Assembly (NCBI RefSeq): GCF_011752975.1
Contig: NZ_VWWP01000006.1
Span: forward strand, 273,017-337,016
DNA length: 64,000 nt
Source of the DNA: Chryseobacterium sp. Tr-659
GTDB taxonomy: Bacteria > Bacteroidota > Bacteroidia > Flavobacteriales > Weeksellaceae
Direction of reading: 5' to 3'
Of the stretch, positions 19,401-27,734 are shown one piece after another. Position 1 is the first letter of the stretch. Every line of letters begins with the position of its first letter. A program made the position numbers and the translations under genes. Below the pieces are notes generated by a model. The model worked only from the letters and a program-made list of their open reading frames with translations. It did not search any database and was not told the origin of the DNA.

Positions 19401-20266
19401 TAATGCTTACTGCTGCTGGGGCGGATATATATACATGGACAAATCTGGCAGGCAATGGAAATACACAGTTGGTTTCACCTGCCGTTACTACAACTTATAC
19501 AGTAACCGGAACAGGAATAAACGGATGCATGGCTCAAGCCCCGGCAGCCATTACTATTGAAGTTGTTCCTGAAATAACATCTATTCTGAACGACATTGAA
19601 ATTTGTAACGGGGATAAAGGAATATTAGATGCCGGCACAGGGGCAAATTATACATATACCTGGAATACAGGGGCAAATACGCAAACAATTGATGTAGAAT
19701 TGGCCGGAACTTATACTGTCACCATCCATAATGGGATCTGTTCAAAAACATTTTCAGCTGCAGTAAATTATATTGTTGTTCCTGAGATTTTGAATATTGT
19801 GTACAAAGATGATGCTTTAACAATTAATGTCAAGAACAATGGAAATACACCTGTTGAATATTCCATTGACGGAGGAATAACATGGCAATTATCAAATACT
19901 TTCCTGAATGTGCTTAAGAATACCAAATATCCTGTGAAAGTAAGAAATAAAGGAGCAATATGTGAAACGGAGACCACTTATTATACTTTTATCATTTCCA
20001 ATGTAATTACTCCCAATAGCGATGGTAAAAATGATGCCATTGATTTTAGTGAAATCAGTAAATACCGAAATTTTACAGGGGCTGTATTTGACAAATATGG
20101 AAAAAAAGTATTTGAAATAAGTTCTAAAGCCCCTGTTTGGAACGGGCAGTATCTGGGCCGCCCGCTGGCCACAGACACCTATTGGTATCTTTTGTCTTGG
20201 GATGACCCGGTGACCCATAAGAAGGTAGAGATTTCAGGATGGGTATTAGTAAAGAACAGAGACTGA
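16394..20266 (+). CDS. Large T9SS type B adhesin with near-identical Ig-like tandem repeats
   Basis: The 1290-residue protein starts with a signal peptide (IIFLGVLLLQIFVFGQ). A conserved N-terminal domain (DCTSAITICG, SVWYKFTIATSGTLTF) seen in gliding/adhesion proteins follows. Then come Ig-like repeats of about 80 residues rich in Thr, Ser and Gly, of which two units of 229 residues are nearly identical. The C-terminus (NVITPNSDGKNDAIDF, later FDKYGKKVFE) is the gliding-motility-associated type B sorting domain. It is exported by the T9SS and probably stays at the surface. Its start codon lies inside a 16-bp tandem duplication, and the Crp/Fnr gene is directly upstream. Confidence 0.9.
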   Translation: MLKKYYVKKIIFLGVLLLQIFVFGQEDCTSAITICGNSNINYSPSGIGNVNENLGGCLGASGEHNSVWYKFTIATSGTLTFILTPNNPGADYDWAIYGPNASCGNLGSPIRCNSATIIGVGAVTGLNMTSNLTSVPNGQPFPFCRFLNVLAGETYFLYIDNWVNSFNTTTSPFSLTWGGTATFLSAFTNPNLAPNPFIAPGNAGPNANSPREISICGDSTTFDFSTLSTGILNGNVNFSVSYFKTANDATTGNNPVTAPIVVNTTDTYFYNINYNDPNNPNNTISSCKQTNAIIFKNKSLSASITSPSTTLCPGGSITLTSNNTTGNTWSTGETTQSIVVTVPGVYTLTSTNGLCTSAPASVTITQDIDPNVQIAGNTVLCESAVQLTASATGTGNSYIWSTGTAGNTIAVSTPGVYTVTVKTPANCQYTKSVTVTQGIVPVVQNSGLSQCSDTQTASFDLTLSQPDISTTGGVAFDYYAAQADALAGNANTIANPNAYISGNATIYVRVKSASCSKIAELQLTVTQLAAPAITSPSTTLCPGGSITLASNNATGNTWSTGETTQSIVVTVPGVYTLTSTNGVCTSAPASVTITQDIDPNVQIAGNTVLCESAVQLTASATGTGNTYTWSTGTAGNTIAVSTPGIYTVTVKTPANCQYTKSVTVTQGIVPVVQNSGLSQCSDTQTASFDLTLSQPDISTTGGVAFDYYAAQADALAGNANTIANPNAYISGNATIYVRVKSASCSKIAELQLTVTQLAAPAITSPSTILCPGGNITLTSNNATGNTWSTGETTQSIVVTAPGVYTLTSTNGVCTSAPASVTITQDIDPNVQILGNLTFCEGFSTTLTAVAQGSGSVFTWSNGINGPINMVNIPGIYTVTVVTPSGCQYQKSVTVLMEPDMVVNIAAPLEITCTHSQVTLDATASVYQPGASFSWVAANGGIIVSGADTLTPVVSNNGTYTLTITSASPSGCKKAGTVTVIKNTTPPMITVTSPKLKICKGESVMLTAAGADIYTWTNLAGNGNTQLVSPAVTTTYTVTGTGINGCMAQAPAAITIEVVPEITSILNDIEICNGDKGILDAGTGANYTYTWNTGANTQTIDVELAGTYTVTIHNGICSKTFSAAVNYIVVPEILNIVYKDDALTINVKNNGNTPVEYSIDGGITWQLSNTFLNVLKNTKYPVKVRNKGAICETETTYYTFIISNVITPNSDGKNDAIDFSEISKYRNFTGAVFDKYGKKVFEISSKAPVWNGQYLGRPLATDTYWYLLSWDDPVTHKKVEISGWVLVKNRD
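17303..18890 (+). repeat. In-frame 687-bp tandem repeat, about 2.3 copies
   Basis: Units begin at 17303, 17990 and 18677 with ATTACTTCACCTTC. The period is exactly 687 bp (229 codons). Units 1 and 2 differ at only scattered bases; unit 3 is cut short near 18890. Because the period is divisible by three, recombination between units would change protein length without breaking the frame. Confidence 0.9.
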
Positions 20267-20383
20267 TAAATCTATGTAAGGGGGCTGTATATTTTGCTTA
20301 ATAAGATAGTGCATTACCTCTATGTTGAATAAATCAAAGAATTAAAACTCTATCAATTAATAATTTAAACAATAATTATATAC

Positions 20384-21460
20384 ATGTCACAGCCATCTAC
20401 AATAACATCTTTTATTCATGAATTAAAATCTACCTATGATGAAAAAGATCTTTTCTTTATGAATAAGCAGTTGGAAAGGGTTAAAAGATCAAAACCTTAT
20501 AAAGGATTGCGGATACTCCAAAATGTTCCCTTTACCAAAGAAGCACTTATAAAGTCAGAAGCCTTGTATGAAGGGGGTGGGGAAATCACAATGACTTCTC
20601 CCGGCTTTATGTATCCAGACATTGAATTAATTAAGAAGTTTCAATCTGCAGGAGGGGAGTTTATTAGCTTAGACAGTTTAGGTGACAGGGAATTTGATGT
20701 TTATTTAGACTGCGCTGCAGAGCTGCTACCTAAAAGACCTCCCAAAATTGGGACTGTAGAAATTACGGGTACCGGAACCTATAAATACGGTAAAAATGAT
20801 ATCTCCTATCCTGTCATTTCAATAGATCAAAGCCTTATTAAAAATCTGGAAGGAACATTAGGCACAGGAGAGGCTTTTATCAGAGCATTTAAAGAGATCA
20901 CACATGAAGAAAATATTGAAAACAGATCTTTTATGATTTTTGGATATGGCAAGGTAGGAAGAGGTATAGCTTATCATTTAAATAAACAAGGAGCTCATGT
21001 GACTATCGTAGAAACAGAGGAACCTACATTAAAACGTGCTGTTTCAGATGGATTTGATGCTATTTCAGCTTACGATAAATCCATCGTTGAAGATGCCGCA
21101 AATAGAATGTTCTGTATTGTCACAGCTACAGGAAGAGAGAATATAATATCCGGGAACTATAATATAAAAGTTTTTCAAAATAAGTATTTAGCCAATATGG
21201 GAGGAGATGATGAATTTGGTGATGGTTTTGAAGATACTGAAATCCTCTGCGGAAAAAAGCCTATTAATTTTTTTATTGCAGAACCTACATTATTACGCTA
21301 TTTAGACCCTGTTTTTTATGCTCATAATTTAGGAATTGATGTATTAATATACTCTAATCTTACGAATGGTTTACATGCATTCCCTTCCTTTATTGCTGAA
21401 GAAGTAGTACAGGAATGGATACAGATTTTTAATGAAAAAATACCTGATGGATTGCTATGA
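20384..21460 (+). CDS. S-adenosylhomocysteine hydrolase-like NAD-binding protein
   Basis: The 358-residue protein resembles adenosylhomocysteinase in its later half: YPVISIDQSL aligns with the YPV...VNDS segment, and the Rossmann motif FGYGKVGRG (residues 186-194) with the NAD-binding loop. It is shorter than true SAH hydrolases (about 430-480 residues). The catalytic stretch that normally ends K-S-K-F-D-N reads IKNLEG here, so classic activity is doubtful. A redox or related nucleoside role is possible. Its stop overlaps the next gene's start (ATGA at 21457-21460), so the two are translationally coupled. No similar gene occurs elsewhere in the window. Confidence 0.72.
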   Translation: MSQPSTITSFIHELKSTYDEKDLFFMNKQLERVKRSKPYKGLRILQNVPFTKEALIKSEALYEGGGEITMTSPGFMYPDIELIKKFQSAGGEFISLDSLGDREFDVYLDCAAELLPKRPPKIGTVEITGTGTYKYGKNDISYPVISIDQSLIKNLEGTLGTGEAFIRAFKEITHEENIENRSFMIFGYGKVGRGIAYHLNKQGAHVTIVETEEPTLKRAVSDGFDAISAYDKSIVEDAANRMFCIVTATGRENIISGNYNIKVFQNKYLANMGGDDEFGDGFEDTEILCGKKPINFFIAEPTLLRYLDPVFYAHNLGIDVLIYSNLTNGLHAFPSFIAEEVVQEWIQIFNEKIPDGLL

Positions 21461-22311
21461 AAAAACTTAAACAGCTTATTGATAGATGTAAGCATAGAAT
21501 ATTGAATGATAATCAATGTCCTATGCTGATTAAGGTAAAAGATGATTATAAAAGATATTATGAGATTGCTCCCGAGCCATCTTTTAAATATATGGGAAAG
21601 ATGAATAACAAAACCGGGATGGAAATTGCAGATGCTTATACCCTTATGGAGCATTCTCCCGACGATCCTTTTACGAAAGCCTCCTATGGCCAGTTAAAAG
21701 AAGAAGTGTTAAGCCAATTTAATTTTTTAAATCTAAAAGAAAATATTACTTATGAACCCTTTTATGGCAAAGGTGAACCATACAAAGATAGTTATGAAAT
21801 GCTAGTGGACATTCATAATTCACATTTATTCTTTTATAAAACCGAAGATGGGTTTGGAGAAAATAATATCTCTTCAAAAAATGTAATGCTGGAAAAAACG
21901 GGAATTAAATCTGGAAATTATGAATTTCTTGTCAATGATATTTTCAGAATTGTTCATGATATATTTGGACATGCCATGTATGGCTTTGGATTTGGAGCCA
22001 TTGGCGAAGATCTCGCGTGGCATACCCATATGCAAATGTTTTCCCCTTTAGCAGGTGCCGCTTTAACTACGGAAACAAGAGGGCAGAACTGTTGGGTAAA
22101 TTTTGGAGCCCATATGAGAAATGAAGAAGGAAAGCTCTTTGAGAAAAATGAAGTGGGATTTATTCCTCCGCAGAAAAGGCCTTTCGCAGAACAAAAGATG
22201 GGATTACTGCCTTATCAGATAAGTGGAGTAAGGGTTTATGATTCAGATAACGGAACTGTGAATGCTAAGCTAAACTCTAACTGGGATTCCTTTTTAGGAA
22301 TTGCAAGGTAA
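21457..22311 (+). CDS. HDxFGH / TETRGQN protein (uncharacterised, phage-associated family)
   Basis: The 284-residue protein has a striking conserved core. HDIFGH at residues 167-172 is followed by GEDLAWHTHMQMFSP and TTETRGQNCWVNFG with Glu206. From memory this signature recurs in phage and mobile-element proteins of unknown function, such as the crAss001_48-related group. His167, His172 and Glu206 are spaced much like the two-His-one-Glu iron site of aromatic amino-acid hydroxylases (HDxFGH then Glu about 40 residues later). A metal-dependent oxygenase is therefore a reasonable but unproven idea. It overlaps the SAH-hydrolase-like gene by 4 bp, implying a shared pathway. No signal peptide is visible. 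Confidence 0.65.
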   Translation: MKKLKQLIDRCKHRILNDNQCPMLIKVKDDYKRYYEIAPEPSFKYMGKMNNKTGMEIADAYTLMEHSPDDPFTKASYGQLKEEVLSQFNFLNLKENITYEPFYGKGEPYKDSYEMLVDIHNSHLFFYKTEDGFGENNISSKNVMLEKTGIKSGNYEFLVNDIFRIVHDIFGHAMYGFGFGAIGEDLAWHTHMQMFSPLAGAALTTETRGQNCWVNFGAHMRNEEGKLFEKNEVGFIPPQKRPFAEQKMGLLPYQISGVRVYDSDNGTVNAKLNSNWDSFLGIAR

Positions 22312-22318
22312 CTTAAGT

Positions 22319-22945
22319 CTACAAGGGTTTTTTATAATTCTGTATGGCCCAAATCAGTAATGCATTTTTTTCTTTTGGAATACCTAGTTTTTCTATAATT
22401 CTGGTACGGTGTCCTTCTATTGTTTTTTCGGAGAGGAAAAGAAGCTCAGCAATTTGTTTACTGGTCTTTTGACCCGCTATTAATTCTATTATTTTTCTTT
22501 CGGAAAGTGTTAACAAGCTGAGTTTGTCGAGGTCATCTGTGTGTTCTATTGTATAATTTTGAAGCAAAGCTCCAGAATAATATTTCTTTCCTAAAGCAAT
22601 TTCTTTCATACATTTTTCTAGATCAGGAGAAGCTTTTTCTTTTAAAATATAACCATCTACGTCAAATTCTTTTGCTTTGTTCAGAACTCCAATTTCATTG
22701 TGCATGGTGAGGATTATAACTTTAGTATGCCATTTATTTTCCATTACTTTTTTTGCCACTTCCAATCCGTCCAAACCCGGCATATTTAAATCCAAAACAG
22801 CTACATCCGGCAAATAAACCTGAATGTAATTAAGTGCTGCAGTTCCATTAGAGCAGGCACTCACTACGTTATATCCTAAATTTGTAAGGTAAGAAACGGT
22901 TCCATTCAGGGTTAAAGGATGATCGTCTGCAACTAGAATTTTCAT
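22319..22945 (-). CDS. NarL/LuxR-type response regulator
   Basis: The 208-residue protein has a receiver domain with the acidic pair DD at residues 7-8, phosphoacceptor Asp52 (VAVLDLNMPG) and a conserved Lys in YILKEKA. A LuxR/GerE HTH follows at the C-terminus (LTLSERKIIELIAGQKTSKQIAELL then SEKTIEGHRTRI). It begins 4 bp after the histidine kinase gene, forming a clear two-component operon. Targets are unknown; the T9SS LamG gene read divergently from the kinase is a candidate. Confidence 0.92.
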   Translation of the reverse strand: MKILVADDHPLTLNGTVSYLTNLGYNVVSACSNGTAALNYIQVYLPDVAVLDLNMPGLDGLEVAKKVMENKWHTKVIILTMHNEIGVLNKAKEFDVDGYILKEKASPDLEKCMKEIALGKKYYSGALLQNYTIEHTDDLDKLSLLTLSERKIIELIAGQKTSKQIAELLFLSEKTIEGHRTRIIEKLGIPKEKNALLIWAIQNYKKPL

Positions 22946-22949
22946 ATTA

Positions 22950-24938
22950 TTATTTTTTTATTTGAACCACTATTTTTGTGCCTTTATCAGTTGAAGTGAT
23001 ATGAGCTTGTCCGCCAATTGCTTTACTTCTTTCTATAATATTGTGTAAGCCAAAAGCATCCATTTTTTCCAGAGTTTCCTTTACATTAAACCCTTTTCCA
23101 TTATCAATAATTTCTAAAATAACAGTGTCTTTATTTTCAGTTACAATTACTTTTGCCGCGATAGCATCTGCGTATTTTATAATATTTGAAACAGCTTCCT
23201 GCACAATTCTATAAATTTGTAATTCTTTTTCAGTCGTGAGACCATCCTGATAATTGATTTCGGAGGAAAGCATAAAACGATGCGTGTTTTGGATGCGTTC
23301 TACAAATTGTTCTAAACTGGCTTCAAGTCCTATTTTTTCAAAAAGAACGGGATGTAAATTTCTGCTTATTGCTCTGATGTCATTAATAATGCTGTCCACT
23401 TTTTCGTTTAATTGAAGTTGGCTTGCCTCAAAAGAATGCTTAAGCGACAATAGTTCATGGCTCACACTATCATGGAGATCAGATGCAATTCTTTTGCGTT
23501 CTTCCTCAGTTTTATCCAGAAGGTTTTTAGTAAATTGCAATGAACGTTCTTTTTCTAAAGACAATTTCTTTTGTTTTTGTTTTAAATAATAAATGATAAT
23601 TACTAATAACAATGCAATAAAAACGAGTATTAAAGCCATAATAACAGTATTTTTATTGATAATAGTTTCTTGTTGGAGCTTAATTTCCTGCTCTTTTTCT
23701 TTTGTTTCATATTTTGCGGCGAGGTCTAAATTGATCAGCTTACTTTTTGCACTCGATAAGCTGTCCCTTGTACGGTAGACTTCATTATTATAAAAAACAA
23801 CCTTGTCCAGATCTCTGCTTTGAATTGCTTTTTCCAATAAAACACTGTAAAATAGGTTCGCTCTTTCGTAGTTTTTATGCTCAAGCAAATTGGGCAGTGA
23901 ATTTTCTATGTATTTTGTGTTACACGTTTTTACATCTTTATTGATTTGATATAAAGCCAAAGTCGCCAGATAATCCTTTTGCCAATTTTGAGAGGTGTTT
24001 TTTTCTGCAACAGGCTTTATCCTATCTAAAACTATCTGGGCATCGTTTAATTTATTTTCTTCAATTAAAGCTTCTATTTCGTAATCAGAAATACCAAGCA
24101 GAAGTACATCATTATCATATTGGCTGCCTAAATATTCTTTGTAAGTTTCGTGGATATATTTATTTTTTAGCTGATGCTGATTAAAGAAACCATAAACAGA
24201 ACATTTGTTGTATTTGCCCATAAAATAATCATAGGTATTCCCGATTTCTTTAGAGATTTTTATCACTTCATCCGCACTTGCAACCGCCTTCTGAAAAGAA
24301 CCATTTGCTTTGTAAATATTCACATAATTCGACTCTACAGAAGCTATGCTTTCCTGATCTCTGATTCTTATAGAGTAGTTTCTTGATTTTTCATTCGCTT
24401 CTATGCTGTTTTTTAAATCTCCTAAAACAAAATAAGTATATGATAAATCATAATAAGCACGGGCTATTTTGTAACAACTTTTGTAATCATCAGGCTCTAA
24501 AGCGGTAATTTTTAAAAAGTAATCTTTAGCCTTGTTGAGATGGTCTTTGTCAAATTCTAAATTGCCATAATAGCTATCAATGTAAATTGTTTTTATAGGG
24601 GGTAATTTACTCCTGTATCTTTCATCAAATTCTTTTACAACCTGGGTAAGACGAGGGTCAAAATCATAAAAATAAACAAATTTTGTAGTCACTAAATCCA
24701 GAATTTTGGAAGCGTTCGAATAATCATTTTTAGCCATTTTACTTTGATAGTAGTCCAAAAAAACTTTCAGATAACGTTCTTTATCTGCGTTATAGTTTTC
24801 ATTTTTCCTTAACCAAACTTTTGTAGGCTCTTCTTTTGGCGGAGTTACTTTTTCAAAATAAAAATTTTCCTTTTTTTCCCTACATGATAATGTGAAAAAA
24901 GTAATGAATAAGAATATGATTTTCTTAATCGTAGGCAT
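22950..24938 (-). CDS. TPR-containing sensor histidine kinase (HisKA_3 type)
   Basis: The 662-residue protein has a lipoprotein-like N-terminal signal (FFTLSC), TPR-like helices over about residues 50-400 in the periplasm, one membrane helix at about 429-449 and a coiled coil. A HisKA_3 dimerisation domain follows with His489 in ASDLHDSVSHELL, then an HATPase with IIDNGKGF and FGLHNI boxes. It should autophosphorylate at His489 and pass phosphate to Asp52 of the downstream regulator. The putative -7 element at 24954 would give a very short leader. Confidence 0.92.
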   Translation of the reverse strand: MPTIKKIIFLFITFFTLSCREKKENFYFEKVTPPKEEPTKVWLRKNENYNADKERYLKVFLDYYQSKMAKNDYSNASKILDLVTTKFVYFYDFDPRLTQVVKEFDERYRSKLPPIKTIYIDSYYGNLEFDKDHLNKAKDYFLKITALEPDDYKSCYKIARAYYDLSYTYFVLGDLKNSIEANEKSRNYSIRIRDQESIASVESNYVNIYKANGSFQKAVASADEVIKISKEIGNTYDYFMGKYNKCSVYGFFNQHQLKNKYIHETYKEYLGSQYDNDVLLLGISDYEIEALIEENKLNDAQIVLDRIKPVAEKNTSQNWQKDYLATLALYQINKDVKTCNTKYIENSLPNLLEHKNYERANLFYSVLLEKAIQSRDLDKVVFYNNEVYRTRDSLSSAKSKLINLDLAAKYETKEKEQEIKLQQETIINKNTVIMALILVFIALLLVIIIYYLKQKQKKLSLEKERSLQFTKNLLDKTEEERKRIASDLHDSVSHELLSLKHSFEASQLQLNEKVDSIINDIRAISRNLHPVLFEKIGLEASLEQFVERIQNTHRFMLSSEINYQDGLTTEKELQIYRIVQEAVSNIIKYADAIAAKVIVTENKDTVILEIIDNGKGFNVKETLEKMDAFGLHNIIERSKAIGGQAHITSTDKGTKIVVQIKK

Positions 24939-24953
24939 ACAAGTATTTTTTTA

Positions 24954-24961
24954 CAAATGTA
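24954..24961 (-). promoter_or_regulatory. Putative -7 element of the two-component operon
   Basis: On the minus strand this reads TACATTTG, an exact match to TAnnTTTG, 16 bases before the kinase start codon. No well-placed -33 TTG is evident, so the call is tentative. Confidence 0.35.
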
Positions 24962-25071
24962 TCAATTTCTAATATTGAAAATTATACAATCTTCAATTCA
25001 GGGGTTTACCCTTGTATGAATCTCCGGGAGAATGATACAATTTTGTGATGTAATTAATAAAAATTATTATC

Positions 25072-26100
25072 ATGAAAAGTAAAATACTTTTAATGCCTTT
25101 CAATCTGAATTTTCAAAAAATCTGGATTGCCTATTTTTTAATGATTTTCCAATTTGGATTTTCTCAGCAAGGATCAGCGCTGGATTTTGATGGCGTAAAC
25201 GATTATGTAAACTGTGGAAACATTTTGCCTGTAAGTTATACCAAAGAAGCTTGGATTTATGTGAAAAGTTTAAGTACCCAAAACAACATTATCTCCGGTG
25301 GCGATTCGGATGGGCTGCACGCTTTCTGGATACCCAATAGTTCAGGGAAGCTTTCTGCCGGACATAATGGCGGCTGGTTTAGCGTAGAAGACTCTGTTCC
25401 ATTGTCTATTAATACATGGTATCACGTTGCCGTAACTTATGACGCCGCTACTAGTACGCTGAATTTGTATAAAAATGGAGTATTGGTTGATAGCAATGAT
25501 GAGATTGATCCGGTTGAAGGAGGAAACATCGTTAGATTAGGCGCTTTTAATAATGCTGCAAATAGTTTTACAGGAACTATGGATGAAGTAAGAATCTGGA
25601 ACAGAGCTTTGTCTCCCGGTGAAATAGCAAACCATATGAACTGTGAGCTGCTAGGTCCGGAAGCAGGATTAATTGCGTATTATAAATTTAATCAGGGCGT
25701 TGCTAATGGGAATAATACTTCTGTAACAACCCTGCAAGACAGCAGTGGAAATAATTATAATGGAACCCTTAATGGTTTTGCTTTAACCGGAAACTCTTCT
25801 AACTGGGTTGGTAATAGTATTATAATTACCGGAACTATTTGTTCTACCTTAAATGTATCCTCAGTAGAAAAAACGAAATTTAAACTCTTTCCTAACCCTG
25901 TTACAAACAAGTTGTTCCTGACATCTCAACAGCCCATTTTAGATGTTGAAGTAATTAACTTTCTAGGGCAAACTCTTATAAAACAAAAAATAAACAGCGT
26001 TGAAGCGGAAATTAATTTGTCATCTCTTACCCCGGCCACTTATTGGGTTAGAGTAAAAACTGAAAAAGATCTTGAGACCATAAAAGTTATTAAAAAATAA
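25072..26100 (+). CDS. T9SS-sorted LamG/concanavalin-like lectin protein
   Basis: The 342-residue protein has a long signal peptide ending FGFSQ, then a LamG/pentraxin-like jelly-roll domain over about residues 35-190. Typical motifs are ALDFDGVNDYVNCG, NTWYHVAVTYDAATSTLNLY and MDEVRIWNRALSPGEI. The last 75 residues are a T9SS type A tail (KLFPNPVTNKLFL, then SLTPATYWVRVKT). It is exported and probably binds carbohydrate or another surface ligand. It is read divergently from the adjacent two-component operon. Confidence 0.88.
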   Translation: MKSKILLMPFNLNFQKIWIAYFLMIFQFGFSQQGSALDFDGVNDYVNCGNILPVSYTKEAWIYVKSLSTQNNIISGGDSDGLHAFWIPNSSGKLSAGHNGGWFSVEDSVPLSINTWYHVAVTYDAATSTLNLYKNGVLVDSNDEIDPVEGGNIVRLGAFNNAANSFTGTMDEVRIWNRALSPGEIANHMNCELLGPEAGLIAYYKFNQGVANGNNTSVTTLQDSSGNNYNGTLNGFALTGNSSNWVGNSIIITGTICSTLNVSSVEKTKFKLFPNPVTNKLFLTSQQPILDVEVINFLGQTLIKQKINSVEAEINLSSLTPATYWVRVKTEKDLETIKVIKK

Positions 26101-26314
26101 AGACGGTAGAAATTCACTTTTTTGTAAGGAATTTAGAATAGAAACGTCACTTAAGTTATTCTATTTCCTTGCAATTTGATCTGGTATTGTTGTGAGTATG
26201 GCTTTCCTTGAGGGCATACTCACATCTTCCTTTCATTATGTTTAGGCTACAATATCATTTCGGAATCAAAATGATTGAAGTTAATTTTTATTTATATACA
26301 TTACCAGCAAAATT

Positions 26315-26346
26315 AAAAAAGATAGAACACTTGTTCTATCTTTTTT
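26315..26346. terminator. Bidirectional terminator between convergent T9SS genes
   Basis: AAAAAAGATAGAACA pairs with TGTTCTATCTTTTTT around a two-base centre (9 stem bp plus an A/T extension). It works in both directions between the genes ending at 26100 and 26383. Confidence 0.8.
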
Positions 26347-26382
26347 ACTATGCGGATGCATTAAATTTATATAATTTGTTAA

Positions 26383-27090
26383 TTATTTTTTTACAAATTT
26401 AATTGATTGATGATCATAAGTAAGAATGTATATTCCAGCTGGAAGTTCTCTAACATCGATATCTTTATTATTATATTCTCCAGCCAAAATCAATTGTCCA
26501 TTAAGGTCATTAATTTTATAATGAACCTTGGATTGAAGGTTTGTTAACCTTATAAAATCAGTTGTAGGATTTGGATAAATTTCAGTCTTATTTTTTGAGA
26601 ATGTATTTTCAGAAGTTGCCAGTGTTCCCGCCGTGATATTAAAATTATTTGAAAAGCTATTTAGATCAACATAATTGCTATTCTGAAAAGCTATTTTAGC
26701 AGCTGAATTGCTGGCAGCAGATGGGTTGATAACATTTTTAATAATTACTTTAATGGTTGTGCCTTGAGAAAGGGCCTGAGAAATATCTATTTTCAATTCA
26801 CCATTTCCAAAATTTCGTAAATATCCTGGAGTTTCAGTAGTAGATCCATTAAGAAAAACATCAATATCAGAAGTACTGGCAGGTGAAACATTAGGAGAGA
26901 AAGAGGGAAGCGTAGATCCCGGTACAACCTTGGCAGAAATAGCATTCCAGGTTTGTCCTCCTGAACCAGCAGTTAAGTTAAAGGTATACGTAGTTGTTGC
27001 CCCTGCAATAGTTGAAGTAGTTGTGATAGAATTTTGTCCGAAAATAACAGCATAGGACAATAATAAAAGAGTAGTTAATTTTTGTTTCAT
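26383..27090 (-). CDS. Small T9SS-sorted secreted protein
   Basis: The 235-residue protein has a signal peptide (LLLLSYAVIFGQ), a beta-rich Ser/Thr/Gly central domain of about 135 residues without a recognised family, and a T9SS type A tail (KTEIYPNPTTDFIRL, then LPAGIYILTYDHQS). It is exported across the outer membrane by the T9SS. Function is unknown. It stands alone, ending at the shared terminator. Confidence 0.8.
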   Translation of the reverse strand: MKQKLTTLLLLSYAVIFGQNSITTTSTIAGATTTYTFNLTAGSGGQTWNAISAKVVPGSTLPSFSPNVSPASTSDIDVFLNGSTTETPGYLRNFGNGELKIDISQALSQGTTIKVIIKNVINPSAASNSAAKIAFQNSNYVDLNSFSNNFNITAGTLATSENTFSKNKTEIYPNPTTDFIRLTNLQSKVHYKINDLNGQLILAGEYNNKDIDVRELPAGIYILTYDHQSIKFVKK

Positions 27091-27734
27091 TAAAAAATAT
27101 AATTTGCGCGCAAAAGTACTGAATTTATCCGAAATTAAATGAATTATTTTTTTAAAAAATCCTTATTTTATGGTGGTTTCCGGAGATTTTTGAAAACCAG
27201 AATTGCTGTTAAAATATGATTCAAATTTTCTTCAAAATAACCTTTAATCTATTTAAAATGTATATAGAAAGAAAAAAATATAAAAGTGAAGATACTAATG
27301 AGACTGATTCTTTTATGTAAACATTTTTATAAAGGTTATTCCAACAATTTTCTGGTTAAGCTGATTTTTATATAAGTAATTATAATCTTTCAAAATCCAG
27401 CAGTAATTTTCATGGAGCAGGAGCCAAAATCAGCCCGAAGAACGGCTTATTTGGTGTCGAAGGCTGAATATGCTGGAAATCAGATATGGAGATTAAAGAG
27501 TTCAGGTGATGTTGTGAGCCTCTTCATTGATAGATGATAGAGAGTAAAAATTGTCCCTATTTCTCACAAAGATTAGGGTAATGTAATGCAATTAGCTCAA
27601 TTAGTTTCTTTAGGGTGTGTGTACTTTAGGGAAGATAAAAAGTATATTCATCATGAAAAGATTAAATTTACTTACTAAATGAAAACAATACCTGTAATTT
27701 TCTAGTTAATAACTGCAAAAACTGATATTTAGAT
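27091..27734. other. Intergenic region with a possible gene fragment
   Basis: The 644-bp gap contains a short frame at 27413-27538 (MEQEPKSARRTAY...) that faintly resembles the start of carbohydrate-active or Ig-like proteins. I do not call it a gene. The remainder is AT-rich and must include the promoter of the GH97 gene. Confidence 0.35.

Noticed and set aside
27413..27538. A 41-codon frame (MEQEPKSARRTAY...) before the GH97 gene, faintly like the N-terminus of a GH78 rhamnosidase
   Set aside because: Similarity is too weak and short to support a gene or a remnant by eye.
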